From: Desulfurococcaceae archaeon
Lineage (GTDB): Archaea; Thermoproteota; Thermoprotei_A; Sulfolobales; Desulfurococcaceae
NCBI GenBank assembly: GCA_020833225.1
Contig: JAJHQS010000007.1
Location: 1-46,444, forward strand
DNA: 46,444 bases
Direction of reading: 5' to 3'
Shown: piece after piece, positions 8,168 through 16,934 of the stretch
How positions within the stretch are numbered: position 1 is the first letter of the stretch
Layout of the letters: each line of letters opens with the position of its first letter
Translations under genes and position numbers: made by a program
The notes under the pieces: model-generated
The model's input: only the letters and a program-made list of their open reading frames with translations
Told to the model about the DNA's origin: nothing
Databases searched by the model: none

Positions 8168-9148
8168 ATGAGGATTGGGGTTTATGGGTTTGGAGCTATT
8201 GGTAAATTAGTTACTAGGCTTTTAATTGAGCGTGGTCATGATATTGTAGGTGTTGTTGATATTGATGAGAGAATTATTGGTAGAGATGTTGGTGAAATTC
8301 TCGGTATTGGTAAAATTGGTGTTGAAGTCTCTAAGGGAGTTAGTGTCCTTGAGACTGCTGATGTAGTTATTCACGCTACAGGCTCTTATCTCGATAAGGT
8401 TTATCCTCAAATAGCTTCTGTTATTGAGATGGGTGTTAATGTTGTTTCAACTTGTGAGACACTTGCATATCCATATTATAGGTATCCTGTTCTCGCGAGG
8501 AGGCTTGATGAGTTAGCTAAGACTTATGGTGTTGTAGTTATTGGTACTGGTATAAATCCTGGTTTTATTTTTGACACATTAGTAGTTCTATTAGCTTCAA
8601 GTACTCCTAATGTGACGTGGATTAAGGCTGTGAGGAGTCTTGATGCAGCTAAGAGGAGAGAGCCTTTTAGAAGGAAAATTGGTGTAGGTGTAAAGCCTGA
8701 TGTTGTTAGAGAAATGCTTAGTAGGGGTGAGATTACTGGTCATGTTGGCTATGCTGAATCAGTATATTTGATAGCGCAAGCTGGAGATTTAAATTTGACA
8801 CGTGTAGAGGAGTATCAAGAGCCTGTTATAGCTGAAGAATCTGTAGAGTCGGCTGGTATTAGAGTTGAGAGGGGTTTAAATAAGGGTATTGTGGGTCGTG
8901 GTGTTGGCTATGTTGGTGATAAAGAGGTTATTAGATTAGAGCTCTATGCTTATGTTGGAGCACCAGAGTATGATTATATTGCTATAAAGAGCAGGGAGTA
9001 TACTGTTGAATGGAAGAGTACTGGCACACCTGGAGATCTCGGTACAGCATCTATAGTTGTCAATACAGCTGAGAAAATACTCCAGTTACCACCGGGTTTA
9101 AGACTAGTTACTGAGTTATTACCATTAAAAATTAGGTTTAGCGTGTAG
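8168..9148 (+). CDS. DapB-fold NAD(P)-dependent dehydrogenase, 2,4-diaminopentanoate dehydrogenase-like
   Basis: An NAD(P)-binding oxidoreductase of the dihydrodipicolinate-reductase fold. The Rossmann motif is MRIGVYGFGAIGKLV at the N terminus, followed by VVDID after the second strand, VIHATGSYLDKVYPQ, STCETLAYPYYRYP and GTGINPGFIFDTL. This long form, with a C-terminal domain ending in a hydrophobic segment, matches the group that includes 2,4-diaminopentanoate dehydrogenase rather than true DapB, which is shorter. ATG 8168 has GGTGATTTTA in front; ATG 8156 is an alternative. It is followed after four bases by a class III PLP enzyme, so the two probably act on the same amino or keto acid. 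The exact substrate is inference. Confidence 0.78.
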   Translation: MRIGVYGFGAIGKLVTRLLIERGHDIVGVVDIDERIIGRDVGEILGIGKIGVEVSKGVSVLETADVVIHATGSYLDKVYPQIASVIEMGVNVVSTCETLAYPYYRYPVLARRLDELAKTYGVVVIGTGINPGFIFDTLVVLLASSTPNVTWIKAVRSLDAAKRREPFRRKIGVGVKPDVVREMLSRGEITGHVGYAESVYLIAQAGDLNLTRVEEYQEPVIAEESVESAGIRVERGLNKGIVGRGVGYVGDKEVIRLELYAYVGAPEYDYIAIKSREYTVEWKSTGTPGDLGTASIVVNTAEKILQLPPGLRLVTELLPLKIRFSV

Positions 9149-9152
9149 GGTC

Positions 9153-10520
9153 TTGAAGCATATTGATGAAAAACTCTCTGAGTTAACAAGAAGACTTGAA
9201 GTGGAATATATTGCTAAGACTAAGAAGAGTAGAGAGCTATATGAGAAGTCATTAAAATACATGCCTGCTGGTGTAAGCTATGCTCTTAGATATATGTCTC
9301 CACACCCACTATACATTGTGAGAGCTAAGGGTACAAGGGTTTATGACGTTGACGGTAACGAGTACGTGGATTTCTGGATGGGTCATGGTGTTCAATTATT
9401 AGGCCACTTACACCCTGTTGTAGTTGAAGCTGTAAAGAGAGTTCTAGAAATTGGTAGTCATATAGGTTTTGAACACCCCTATGTAGTTGAATACATCGAG
9501 TTTCTCACTAAAATAATACCTGGAGTAGAAATGGTAAGGTTTACTAATAGTGGTACTGAGGCTAATATGTATGCTGTTAGATTAGCTCGAGCATACACGA
9601 GGAGAAAATATATTGTTAAAGTTGAAGGTGGATGGCATGGGGGCTATGATGGCTTACATAAAGCTGTAACATATCCATATGTTAAACCCGAATCTAGTGG
9701 GCTATTAGATGAGGCTATATTATACACGCTTATTGTCCCATACAATGACCTTGACGCATTAGAAGACGTATTGAGAAAATATGAAGTTGCAGCATTCATT
9801 GTAGAGCCAGTTATGGGTGCTGCTGGTTGTCTTGAATCTGAACCCGGGTATCTACGTGGAGTTAAAAAACTCACAGAGGAGTATGGGGCTTTACTAGTCT
9901 TTGATGAAGTTATTACTGGTTTTAGACTAGCACTTGGCGGTGCACAAGAGTATTATAGTGTTAAAGCCGACATTGTTGTTCTCGGTAAGGCTATTAGTGG
10001 TGGTATTGGCGCTATTGGCGCTGTCACAGCGAGATCAGATATAATGGAGTTAATGGATCACTTGAAACACCCAGAGCCATTTATGAGGGTGTTTCACGGA
10101 GGTACATATGTAGCAAACCCTATGAGCATTATAGCTGGCCACGCTTTAGTCAAATATCTCTATGAGAACAGGTATCTCTATGAGGAGTCTAATAGATTAT
10201 GGAGTGAGTTTAGGAGTAGAGTTCAAAAGGCTTGCGAGGAGAATAGTGTTGAATGTTGGACTACTGGTGCAACTTCACTGAGTGGAATACACTTTACAAA
10301 TAAAAGGCCTCGAACAGCGAGAGAGGTCTATGAGGCTAGGTGGAGTAGACTTGTTGAGAGAGCATTACATTTATATAGTAGAATACATGGCGTAGTCTAT
10401 ATGAGTGAGAGAGTAGTTCACTATTTACCCTCACTAATTCACAGTAGAGAAGATATTGAGAAACTCCTCGACATTACAGTGAGTTTTATTGAAGATCTAG
10501 GGAAACTAGCTAACACATAG
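9153..10520 (+). CDS. Class III PLP-dependent aminotransferase (glutamate-1-semialdehyde aminomutase-like)
   Basis: A 455-residue fold-type I PLP enzyme. Visible landmarks are GVSYALRYMSPHPLYI and GTRVYDVDGNEYVDFWMGHG near the N terminus, RFTNSGTEANMYAVRLARA (phosphate-binding turn), the cofactor-ring motif VFDEVITGFRLALGG with Asp, and the Schiff-base lysine in LGKAISGGIGAIGAV. The last two match glutamate-1-semialdehyde 2,1-aminomutase-like proteins. No other haem or tetrapyrrole gene is near; the four-base spacing from the dehydrogenase gene suggests a shared amino acid pathway instead. It starts with TTG and ends in a 15-base convergent overlap with nikR. Aminotransferase, racemase or aminomutase activity cannot be separated by sequence here. 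Confidence 0.85.
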   Translation: MKHIDEKLSELTRRLEVEYIAKTKKSRELYEKSLKYMPAGVSYALRYMSPHPLYIVRAKGTRVYDVDGNEYVDFWMGHGVQLLGHLHPVVVEAVKRVLEIGSHIGFEHPYVVEYIEFLTKIIPGVEMVRFTNSGTEANMYAVRLARAYTRRKYIVKVEGGWHGGYDGLHKAVTYPYVKPESSGLLDEAILYTLIVPYNDLDALEDVLRKYEVAAFIVEPVMGAAGCLESEPGYLRGVKKLTEEYGALLVFDEVITGFRLALGGAQEYYSVKADIVVLGKAISGGIGAIGAVTARSDIMELMDHLKHPEPFMRVFHGGTYVANPMSIIAGHALVKYLYENRYLYEESNRLWSEFRSRVQKACEENSVECWTTGATSLSGIHFTNKRPRTAREVYEARWSRLVERALHLYSRIHGVVYMSERVVHYLPSLIHSREDIEKLLDITVSFIEDLGKLANT

Positions 10521-10907
10521 TATTGTTGGTTTAACTAATAATACTCCACGTAAATTAGTAATTCTACTAGTAAATTCTTCTACCCGCTCACTAGGACCTT
10601 TAACAGCAATTGTTAAAAGACATTTCTCTCTATCTAGGTGTATGTGAGTTGCAAAGAGCACTATATCCATGAATTCGTGTTGTAGATCTGTTAATACAGA
10701 ATCAATATCTCCTATCTCGTGATTATAGAGTATAGTAATAGAGCCTGTAACTATACAGGCAGTTTGCATACTTATCTCTGAAAGATATAATCTAAGTGCC
10801 TTTTGAACAGCTTGACTAATATTACTAATACCACGTTTCTCTATTAAAACTCTTAATTGCTGTTCAAGCTCACTCGGAATATAAATACCGACTTTTCTAC
10901 CAGACAA
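10506..10907 (-). CDS. nikR: NikR, nickel-responsive ribbon-helix-helix repressor
   Basis: A 133-residue regulator with an N-terminal ribbon-helix-helix (KVGIYIPSELEQQLRVL, then a second helix SQAVQKALRLYL) and a C-terminal ACT-like metal-binding domain. All four square-planar nickel ligands known from NikR are present by position: His in DLQHEF, the pair in ATHIHLD, and Cys in REKCLL, followed by the family's AVKGPSERVEEF and RGV. It starts with TTG behind GGTGTTTTACA. In its family it represses nickel uptake genes when nickel is plentiful; no nickel transporter lies directly beside it, though the chelate importer at 1609-4525 is a possible target. An inverted repeat overlaps its own promoter. 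Confidence 0.92.
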   Translation of the reverse strand: MSGRKVGIYIPSELEQQLRVLIEKRGISNISQAVQKALRLYLSEISMQTACIVTGSITILYNHEIGDIDSVLTDLQHEFMDIVLFATHIHLDREKCLLTIAVKGPSERVEEFTSRITNLRGVLLVKPTILCVS

Positions 10908-10939
10908 ATGTAAAACACCAAGTATATTTAATCTAGTAA

Positions 10940-10968
10940 AGAACTAAAAACTATTTAACTAATGTTCT
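10940..10968. promoter_or_regulatory. Inverted repeat over the nikR promoter, candidate NikR operator
   Basis: AGAAC and GTTCT are separated by 19 bases and straddle the AT-rich sequence AACTATTTAAC that is a plausible TATA element for nikR. Widely spaced half-sites are typical of NikR tetramer operators (the E. coli site has a 16-base gap). The half-sites are only five bases, so chance cannot be excluded. Confidence 0.3.
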
Positions 10969-11018
10969 AGTTGAATTCTACAATTAGTACATATAGTTAC
11001 ATAAGGAACTCTAGCAAG

Positions 11019-11054
11019 GATCTATTTAGATCTCAACACGTTAACTATATATTA
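11019..11054 (+). promoter_or_regulatory. argF promoter region with a 14-base palindrome upstream of TATA
   Basis: GATCTATTTAGATC (11019-11032) is an inverted repeat of six bases with a two-base centre. About ten bases later lies AACTATATATTA (11043-11054), a TATA-like element roughly 50 bases before the argF ATG. A regulator bound at the palindrome would sit directly upstream of TBP. Confidence 0.35.
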
Positions 11055-11103
11055 ACTACACTGAATTACTATTTTACCATAGGTGAGGAGTTGGGGGGAA
11101 ACT

Positions 11104-12048
11104 ATGGTCACGAGTTTAAAGGGTCGTCATGTTCTCACATTAACAGAGTTTTCTAGAGAGGAGTTATTGTTTATTATTGATACGGCTTTTAACTTTAAGC
11201 AGAGGTATCTTGCAGGTGAAAAAGTAATACCTGTTTTAGTTGGGAGACATTTAGCGATGATCTTTGAGAAGCCTAGTACTAGGACTAGGGTTAGTTTTGA
11301 GACTGCTATGAGAGAGCTTGGTGGTGATGCATTATATTTGAGTTCTAGTGAATTGCAATTAGCTAGGGGAGAGACTATAGAGGATACTGCTCGAGTATTA
11401 TCAAGATATGTTGATGGAATAATGGCTAGAGTCTATGAACACTGGAAACTAGAGAAATTAGCCCAGTATAGTAGAGTTCCAGTGATAAATGGGCTTAGCG
11501 ATTTACATCATCCATGTCAAGCTTTAAGTGATGTGTTTACAATTATGGAGAAGAAGAATAGAGATATTACTAGGTTGAAGATAGTGTTTATTGGTGATGG
11601 TGGAGATAACGTCTTACACAGCTTAATGCTTGCTATTGGATTACTTGGAGGTAAGATCACAATAGCTTCTCCAAAAGGCTATGAACCACATCCAAGTGTA
11701 GTTAAGCTATTTGAAGAATACGCTACACCAAATGGGGGTGTTTTTGAGATTGAAAGAGATCCTTATAAGGCTATTGAAGGAGCTGATGTAGTATATACTG
11801 ATGTCTGGGTTAGTATGGGTCAAGAGAAAGAGCGCGAGAAGAGAGTGAGAGATCTTGAGCCTTATAGAGTTACAGTAGACTTAATGAAGAGAGCTAAGCC
11901 AGATGCTATTTTCATGCATTGTCTACCGGCTAAGAGAGGTGAAGAAGTAGTAGATGAAGTTATAGATGGTAAGTGGAGTGTTGTATGGGATCAAGCTGAA
12001 AACAGGAAACATGCACAAAAAGCACTCTTAGCTTTAATAATACCTTGA
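11104..12048 (+). CDS. argF: Ornithine carbamoyltransferase
   Basis: Transfers the carbamoyl group between carbamoyl phosphate and ornithine to give citrulline. The carbamoyl-phosphate motif is KPSTRTRVSFETA; HPCQAL follows; the ornithine-binding loop is DVWVSMGQE, where SMG separates this enzyme from aspartate carbamoyltransferase; the catalytic Cys is in MHCLPAKRGEEV. The 314-residue length is typical. ATG 11104 is preceded by a strong GGGGGGAA; the in-frame GTG at 11083 lacks a site. No other arginine genes are in the window, so whether it serves biosynthesis or arginine breakdown for ATP is open. Cytosolic, normally a trimer or higher oligomer. Confidence 0.96.
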   Translation: MVTSLKGRHVLTLTEFSREELLFIIDTAFNFKQRYLAGEKVIPVLVGRHLAMIFEKPSTRTRVSFETAMRELGGDALYLSSSELQLARGETIEDTARVLSRYVDGIMARVYEHWKLEKLAQYSRVPVINGLSDLHHPCQALSDVFTIMEKKNRDITRLKIVFIGDGGDNVLHSLMLAIGLLGGKITIASPKGYEPHPSVVKLFEEYATPNGGVFEIERDPYKAIEGADVVYTDVWVSMGQEKEREKRVRDLEPYRVTVDLMKRAKPDAIFMHCLPAKRGEEVVDEVIDGKWSVVWDQAENRKHAQKALLALIIP

Positions 12049-12159
12049 GTTGAGATTATTAGTAGTATTTATAGTGTATTTATAGTGATTAAATATTCTT
12101 GTAAGTTTAAATATAGTGTTAAATACTAGTGTCTTGACCATAGTATTGGGTGTCTTAGT

Positions 12160-14634
12160 GTGAATATTAGGGAATTAAGTAGGGGGATTAGTGTTGTAAT
12201 TAGACGCGTCTATGAGTCTACGAGAGCTCAGAGAGTACTTACAATAGTGTTATTAGTTGTCTCAGTAGTTCTCGCATTAGTAATACGTAGTGTTTCATTT
12301 GGTTTAAATAAATTTGAGTTTTTTGAATTTGATAGTTATATTGAGTATTGGCAGGCTAAATATGTCTATGAGAATGGTTTGTTTTCATGGTATACTTTAA
12401 CTAGGAGTAATCCAGATACCCATATATTCTGGTATCCTTGGGGTAGGGATTTCATATATACTAGTTATCCTTTTCTACCACTCTGGATAGCTACTACCTA
12501 TAGACTTATAGAGTTTACAGGTCTTACTCTGAAGGAGTGGGCTGCTCTTCAACCAGTTTTCTTTGCATCTATAGCTGTAATTGTAGCATATTTTGCAGCT
12601 AAAGAAGTATCTGGTAGTAGAATTACAGGTGTTGTTGCATCATTTTTAATGGCTATTTTACCATCAGCTGTTGAGAGATCTGTTATTGGATACGTGGAAA
12701 AAGAAGGTGTTGCAGCAGTATTTATTCTACTATTTGTGTATTTTTATGCTAAAATGCTTAAGGGGCTTACTACTAGTACTCCGCATAGTAGACTATTACT
12801 ATACACTATTTTAGCAGCATTATTTCTAGCACTTGTAGGTTGGCTTTGGGGAGGATATGTCTTTATACTAGGCACTGTAGTAGCTTTTATAGTATTTTCA
12901 CCAATAATAGTTAAGTCTTATTTAACTAAGAACTTTGTGTTTTACAATATATTACTAGTAGTTCTCGCCCAGGTATTTGAGATACCATCACCTACAAATG
13001 CGAGTAATTTAGGTATATATCCGCTTAACCCGCGTGGATTAGGCTGGGTTTTTATAGGTGCATCACTACTAGCTCTACTATATTATTACCTGGGAGTTGA
13101 ATATAAGAAGTTAAAGTTTAAAAAAGCAATATTAACAACTGGTAGATATATATTACTACTACTAGTTCTATTAGTTGCTGGAGCTATATTAATAGTTAAA
13201 GGATTACTGCCAATTGGTGGTAGATTAGCCTGGGCTTTAGGTCTTAGATTTATACCTGTACAACCACTTGTTGAGAGTATTGCTGAACACCAATCACCAC
13301 TCTCAAATATAGCTACACTTATGCGTATGCTACAATCTTGGGGTGCTTATATAACCCCCTTGGTTTTTGCTTCACCACTATTTATGAGTATACTTGGGAT
13401 CTTCTATTTACTATATAAGAGTACTCCTGAAAAAGTATATATAGCATTAGCTTTTGCAATTGCATTTTACTCATATTTAAATGCAGTATACATGATTGGT
13501 GCTGCAGCATATTTTGGTGTTTTAGTTTCAAGTTGTTTCATAGGGTTATTAATATCTAAACTCACACCTCAAATAGTACATTATACTACTAAAGCTCGTG
13601 GGAAGAGAGCTCGTAGAGAGGCTAAGAGAGTGGTAAAAACAGGGCTTTATACTAGGATCTTCATATTACTCTTATTAATAGCAATATTTGCTAATACTAG
13701 CTATACAGCTTACACTGAGTATTCTTTAAACTCAAAAATACTCTACACTTTTAAAGCTGGAGTTAGTGGAATTAATGCTGCAACTGACTCCTGGTATAAA
13801 GCTGTTGAAGCAATTAAGTCAACTCCACCAGGCTCACTAGTTATTTCCTGGTGGGATTATGGTTATGGCATAAGTGTACTCGGTGAGAGAGCTTCAGCGG
13901 CAGATGGCTCAACTATAAATAACACTCAAATAGGCATTATAGGATTAATATTACTCTCTAATACAACAGAACAGGCTGTTAAGTTAGCTAAGTTATTTAA
14001 TGCAAAGAGCAATACTACGTTTCTCATGGTTATTGAGGGGTTGTTTATATCTGATCTCGGCAATGAGACAGTGATATGGCCTATTACAGGTGGAGGAGCT
14101 ATCCCGGGTATTGTTGATTGGCCTAAGAGTATCTGGATGATTAGAATAGGGAATTCTGTTGTTGAAGAGTTAAATAGTAAGGGTATAAATGTGAGCTATA
14201 TTAAGACAGATGATTTCCTCTACCTCTACAATATTGGTGGTGGAGTATTAGCTCCACAATTCAATAACCCAATTAATACTCCTCTAATATATAGACTTAT
14301 AGTTGATGCTGCACTATACTGGGCTAATAATATGAATAAAACTGCACGTTTCTGCTGGTTTACAGGGACAATGCAGCCACTAGACTATACCACTAGACAG
14401 CGGATACAAGATACTCTTAAATTAAATATCACTACAATGATTAATCCAGGAGATATTAGCTGTACTACTGAGAGGCCGTTATTAGGAGACACATATTTAG
14501 AACCCTATGCTATCATAATAGAGCCCTTTAAAAACCCGGAGACAGGAGAACTTCTCCAAGCAAACTTCATGAATTATTCTGGGGTAATTTATAGTGTAAT
14601 AGTAATATATAAGTTTACTACAATTCCAAGTTAG
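12160..14634 (+). CDS. aglB: AglB/STT3 oligosaccharyltransferase
   Basis: Membrane enzyme that moves a lipid-linked glycan onto Asn of N-x-S/T sequons outside the cell. The 824-residue protein has an N-terminal helix, an outward loop with the metal-binding Asp of FEFDSYIEYW (about residue 58), about a dozen more helices, the conserved VEKEGVAAVF, and a C-terminal soluble domain with the signature WWDYG at about residues 564-568 inside SWWDYGYGISVLGERASAADG. The GTG start follows GGGTGTCTTA. Length and layout match crenarchaeal single-subunit enzymes. The sequon-rich surface protein at the left edge is a likely substrate. The ESCRT-III homologue follows after 76 bases. Confidence 0.95.
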   Translation: MNIRELSRGISVVIRRVYESTRAQRVLTIVLLVVSVVLALVIRSVSFGLNKFEFFEFDSYIEYWQAKYVYENGLFSWYTLTRSNPDTHIFWYPWGRDFIYTSYPFLPLWIATTYRLIEFTGLTLKEWAALQPVFFASIAVIVAYFAAKEVSGSRITGVVASFLMAILPSAVERSVIGYVEKEGVAAVFILLFVYFYAKMLKGLTTSTPHSRLLLYTILAALFLALVGWLWGGYVFILGTVVAFIVFSPIIVKSYLTKNFVFYNILLVVLAQVFEIPSPTNASNLGIYPLNPRGLGWVFIGASLLALLYYYLGVEYKKLKFKKAILTTGRYILLLLVLLVAGAILIVKGLLPIGGRLAWALGLRFIPVQPLVESIAEHQSPLSNIATLMRMLQSWGAYITPLVFASPLFMSILGIFYLLYKSTPEKVYIALAFAIAFYSYLNAVYMIGAAAYFGVLVSSCFIGLLISKLTPQIVHYTTKARGKRARREAKRVVKTGLYTRIFILLLLIAIFANTSYTAYTEYSLNSKILYTFKAGVSGINAATDSWYKAVEAIKSTPPGSLVISWWDYGYGISVLGERASAADGSTINNTQIGIIGLILLSNTTEQAVKLAKLFNAKSNTTFLMVIEGLFISDLGNETVIWPITGGGAIPGIVDWPKSIWMIRIGNSVVEELNSKGINVSYIKTDDFLYLYNIGGGVLAPQFNNPINTPLIYRLIVDAALYWANNMNKTARFCWFTGTMQPLDYTTRQRIQDTLKLNITTMINPGDISCTTERPLLGDTYLEPYAIIIEPFKNPETGELLQANFMNYSGVIYSVIVIYKFTTIPS

Positions 14635-14710
14635 CTAAGATAATACTTTTTCATCATAGTGCCTACTCCTTAAAAAACATAGTAGTAGATAATACTAAGG
14701 GTGTGTTTTA

Positions 14711-15235
14711 GTGTTTAAACGCAATGACCCCTTGAAAAAAGCTTTTGAAACACTTTATACTGTGAGGTTATTTAGAGATCGTGTTAGTAGGCTATATAAT
14801 AGGCTTGATGAGAGGAGAAGTGAACTTAAAGCTAGAATGTTACTATTAGAATCTAAAGGTGAAAGCTATTTAGCTAAGAGATATGCTGAAGAGACTATAA
14901 AACTTGAGGGTTTATTAAAAAATCTTGCAATTATACAGCTTGTCTTAGATAAAGTAGATATTGCATTACAACACTCTATAGTAATGAGGGAATTTAATAC
15001 TCTAGTTTTAGAGTTAAAGCCCATTATCGAGGAGTTATCAAAACTACCAATAATTAGGAATATACCTGAAATGGGCTTATTACTAGCAGATCTTGAGGAG
15101 TCTGTAAGAGAACTAGCAGATCTTCAGACATCACCGCCTAATATAACTTACAGTGTACCTGCTACGAGTGAAGTTAAAGCTGTACTTGAAGAAGCTCGTG
15201 AAGCTTTAAAGAAGAAGTTAGAGCCTTCAGTATAG
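14711..15235 (+). CDS. ESCRT-III/Snf7-family protein (CdvB paralogue)
   Basis: A 174-residue, highly helical and charged protein. It opens with DPLKKAFETLYTVRLFRDRVSRLYNRLDERRSELKAR-type sequence, which matches the long basic helix hairpin of Snf7/CdvB proteins, continues with MREFNTLVLELKPIIEELSKL, and ends with an acidic helix (EVKAVLEEAREALKKKLE). It lacks the C-terminal winged helix and MIM2 linker of CdvB proper, so it is closest to the shorter paralogues CdvB1-B3, which polymerise on membranes in division or vesicle budding. The Vps4-like ATPase and CdvA are not in the window. GTG start after AAGGGTGTGTTTTA. Confidence 0.78.
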   Translation: MFKRNDPLKKAFETLYTVRLFRDRVSRLYNRLDERRSELKARMLLLESKGESYLAKRYAEETIKLEGLLKNLAIIQLVLDKVDIALQHSIVMREFNTLVLELKPIIEELSKLPIIRNIPEMGLLLADLEESVRELADLQTSPPNITYSVPATSEVKAVLEEAREALKKKLEPSV

Positions 15236-15239
15236 TTAC

Positions 15240-15911
15240 TTATAGTTGTATTGTGTATTTACGTTCTTCTTTAATAGTTGCGAATTTAATATTCATATTC
15301 TTAAGTATCTCTATGATTTCTTGTGGTATTCTCTTGTAGAGTTCACCTGGAACTAGTATAATGTGGTCTTTGTAGTTTTTATTTAATAGTGATGAACCTA
15401 GAGAGTAGGCTAATTGTCTATATTGTGTTGAGAGGGGTGCTGCTGGATCTATAACCCATATTCCAGAAACTTCTTCTTCACTCTTCTCGGCAATAATGTC
15501 TGGTTCTAGTGGCTTAGTTGTCTTATTAATTGTTACATCGTAACCTAGATTTTCAAGTACTTCTAATACTTCTTCAACTAGTTGTTTTCTACTAATAGTT
15601 AGAAGTCTCTGAGAACCAATATATTTTTCGAGGTCGCCGTGTTCTTCTGGATTATACAGAGTATATTTACCTCTTTCAACCCTGTAGAGGAAGAGTTTCT
15701 CGGGATCTCTATATCTCTCTCTACTACCACTATTAACAGTAACAAGGTCTATTTCAAAATCTAAACTCATCTCTGACCTAGAGGGATCTCTCTTTAAGAC
15801 CTCAGATACTAGTTCTTTACGTGTAAAATTAGTTTTACCACTCCTATAGAGGGATTCTGCAGCCTCTTTTAATAACTGCCAATTAGGCTTTTTCCCCAAC
15901 TCTTCACTCAA
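15240..15911 (-). CDS. Winged-helix protein with a C-terminal nuclease-like domain, unknown function
   Basis: A 223-residue protein. The first 90 residues (WQLLKEAAESLYRSGKTNFT and RKELVSEVLKRDPSR, then YRVERGKYTLYNP) look like the N-terminal winged-helix module found before restriction-like or DUF7669-type proteins. The second half has QLVEEVLEVLENLGYDV, KPLEPDIIAE and DHIILVPGE, with an E-P-D-I-I pattern that could be part of a PD-(D/E)XK-like nuclease fold, but the later catalytic E-x-K is not evident. Convergent with the ESCRT-III gene, four bases between stops. Function not assigned. Confidence 0.62.
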   Translation of the reverse strand: MSEELGKKPNWQLLKEAAESLYRSGKTNFTRKELVSEVLKRDPSRSEMSLDFEIDLVTVNSGSRERYRDPEKLFLYRVERGKYTLYNPEEHGDLEKYIGSQRLLTISRKQLVEEVLEVLENLGYDVTINKTTKPLEPDIIAEKSEEEVSGIWVIDPAAPLSTQYRQLAYSLGSSLLNKNYKDHIILVPGELYKRIPQEIIEILKNMNIKFATIKEERKYTIQL

Positions 15912-15978
15912 ATTAACACCCCTAACACTCCTCCCCCAGGAAGAATATGTTTAACCTGGATTTATACGCTTAGGAGAG

Positions 15979-16812
15979 TTATTTCTCGAGTAATTTAATT
16001 ACTTTATCTGCGAGTTCTCTAATGATCCTTGAAGTCTCGCTTTCTTTCTCTAATAGTAAGTATGGAGTACCAGTATCTAGTGCCTTATTTACTCCTGGTT
16101 CTAATGGTATCTTAGCTAGTAGTGTAGTTCCATATTTAGATGCAAGTAGTTCACCACTAAGTTTACCCATAATACTTGTCTCTCTGCCACAGTGTGGACA
16201 CTTAAAGTAACTCATATTTTCAACTACTCCGAGGAGTCTTATTCTCATTGAAGCAGTAAAATTCACGGCTTTAGCAACTATTACTTCACTTAAAATATTA
16301 GGTGCTGTTACAACTATTGCGTGTGTTTCAGGAGGCATTAATTGAGCTATAGTTATAGCTATGTCTCCAGTACCTGGAGGCATATCAACTATTAAGTAGT
16401 CTCCAATACCCCACTTAACTCTGGCAGCTAGCTCTAATATAGCTCTAGATGCTAGTGGACCACGCCACACAACAGGGGTTTCAGGGGTATCTAGCATTAA
16501 GTTAATAGCTACAACTTTTAATCCAAGAGGTCCTTCAACAGGGAGTATTTCACCTTCTTCATCAATGTAGTGTCTAATGCCCTGTAATCCCAGTATTAGT
16601 GGTGTTGATGAGCCATATACATCTGCATCAAATAATGCAATACTCTTACCTCTCTCAGCTAGTGCTATTGCAAGCATTGAAGCTATAAAAGACTTACCAA
16701 CACCCCCTTTACCACTAACAACTAAGATCCTGTTTTTAAAGTTGCTGAGTTTCTTCCTAGCTCTCTCTTGGAAAAGTGAAGATATATCAAATCCTTGCTG
16801 CTTAGAGCTCAT
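15979..16812 (-). CDS. mrp: Mrp/NBP35-family P-loop ATPase, iron-sulfur cluster carrier
   Basis: A 277-residue ATPase of the ApbC/NBP35/Mrp family that carries and delivers [4Fe-4S] clusters in the cytosol. It has the deviant Walker A GKGGVGKS (residues 34-41), switch-type DADVYGSSTP, VVWRGPLASRAI, DMPPGTGD and a C-terminal CPHC pair (in YFKCPHCGRE) that bridges a cluster between two subunits. The ATG is preceded by GGTGTTTAATC. An AT-rich element at 16851-16863 is a suitable TATA box. Diverges from mevalonate kinase. Confidence 0.94.
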   Translation of the reverse strand: MSSKQQGFDISSLFQERARKKLSNFKNRILVVSGKGGVGKSFIASMLAIALAERGKSIALFDADVYGSSTPLILGLQGIRHYIDEEGEILPVEGPLGLKVVAINLMLDTPETPVVWRGPLASRAILELAARVKWGIGDYLIVDMPPGTGDIAITIAQLMPPETHAIVVTAPNILSEVIVAKAVNFTASMRIRLLGVVENMSYFKCPHCGRETSIMGKLSGELLASKYGTTLLAKIPLEPGVNKALDTGTPYLLLEKESETSRIIRELADKVIKLLEK

Positions 16813-16850
16813 GATTAAACACCATTACCACTCTACACTAGCATATAGTG

Positions 16851-16863
16851 TAAATATTTAAAC
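16851..16863 (-). promoter_or_regulatory. TATA-like element of mrp
   Basis: On the minus strand GTTTAAATATTTA lies about 40 bases before the mrp ATG, leaving a leader of some 15 bases that contains the GGTG ribosome binding site. Spacing fits an archaeal promoter. Confidence 0.4.
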
Positions 16864-16934
16864 TCGAATTATAATATAACCCTCTAAGAGCCAGGTTGTT
16901 GTAAGCTTAAGTCTATATAATTAGGGGTTTAGTT

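Noticed and set aside
9153-10520. Calling the PLP enzyme hemL (haem biosynthesis)
   Set aside because: Motifs fit the wider aminomutase-like group, and no other tetrapyrrole gene is near; symbol withheld.
14635-14665. ATGATGA on the minus strand between aglB and the ESCRT-III gene, as a further C/D sRNA
   Set aside because: No C' box and no CTGA within 60 bases downstream, and no stem.
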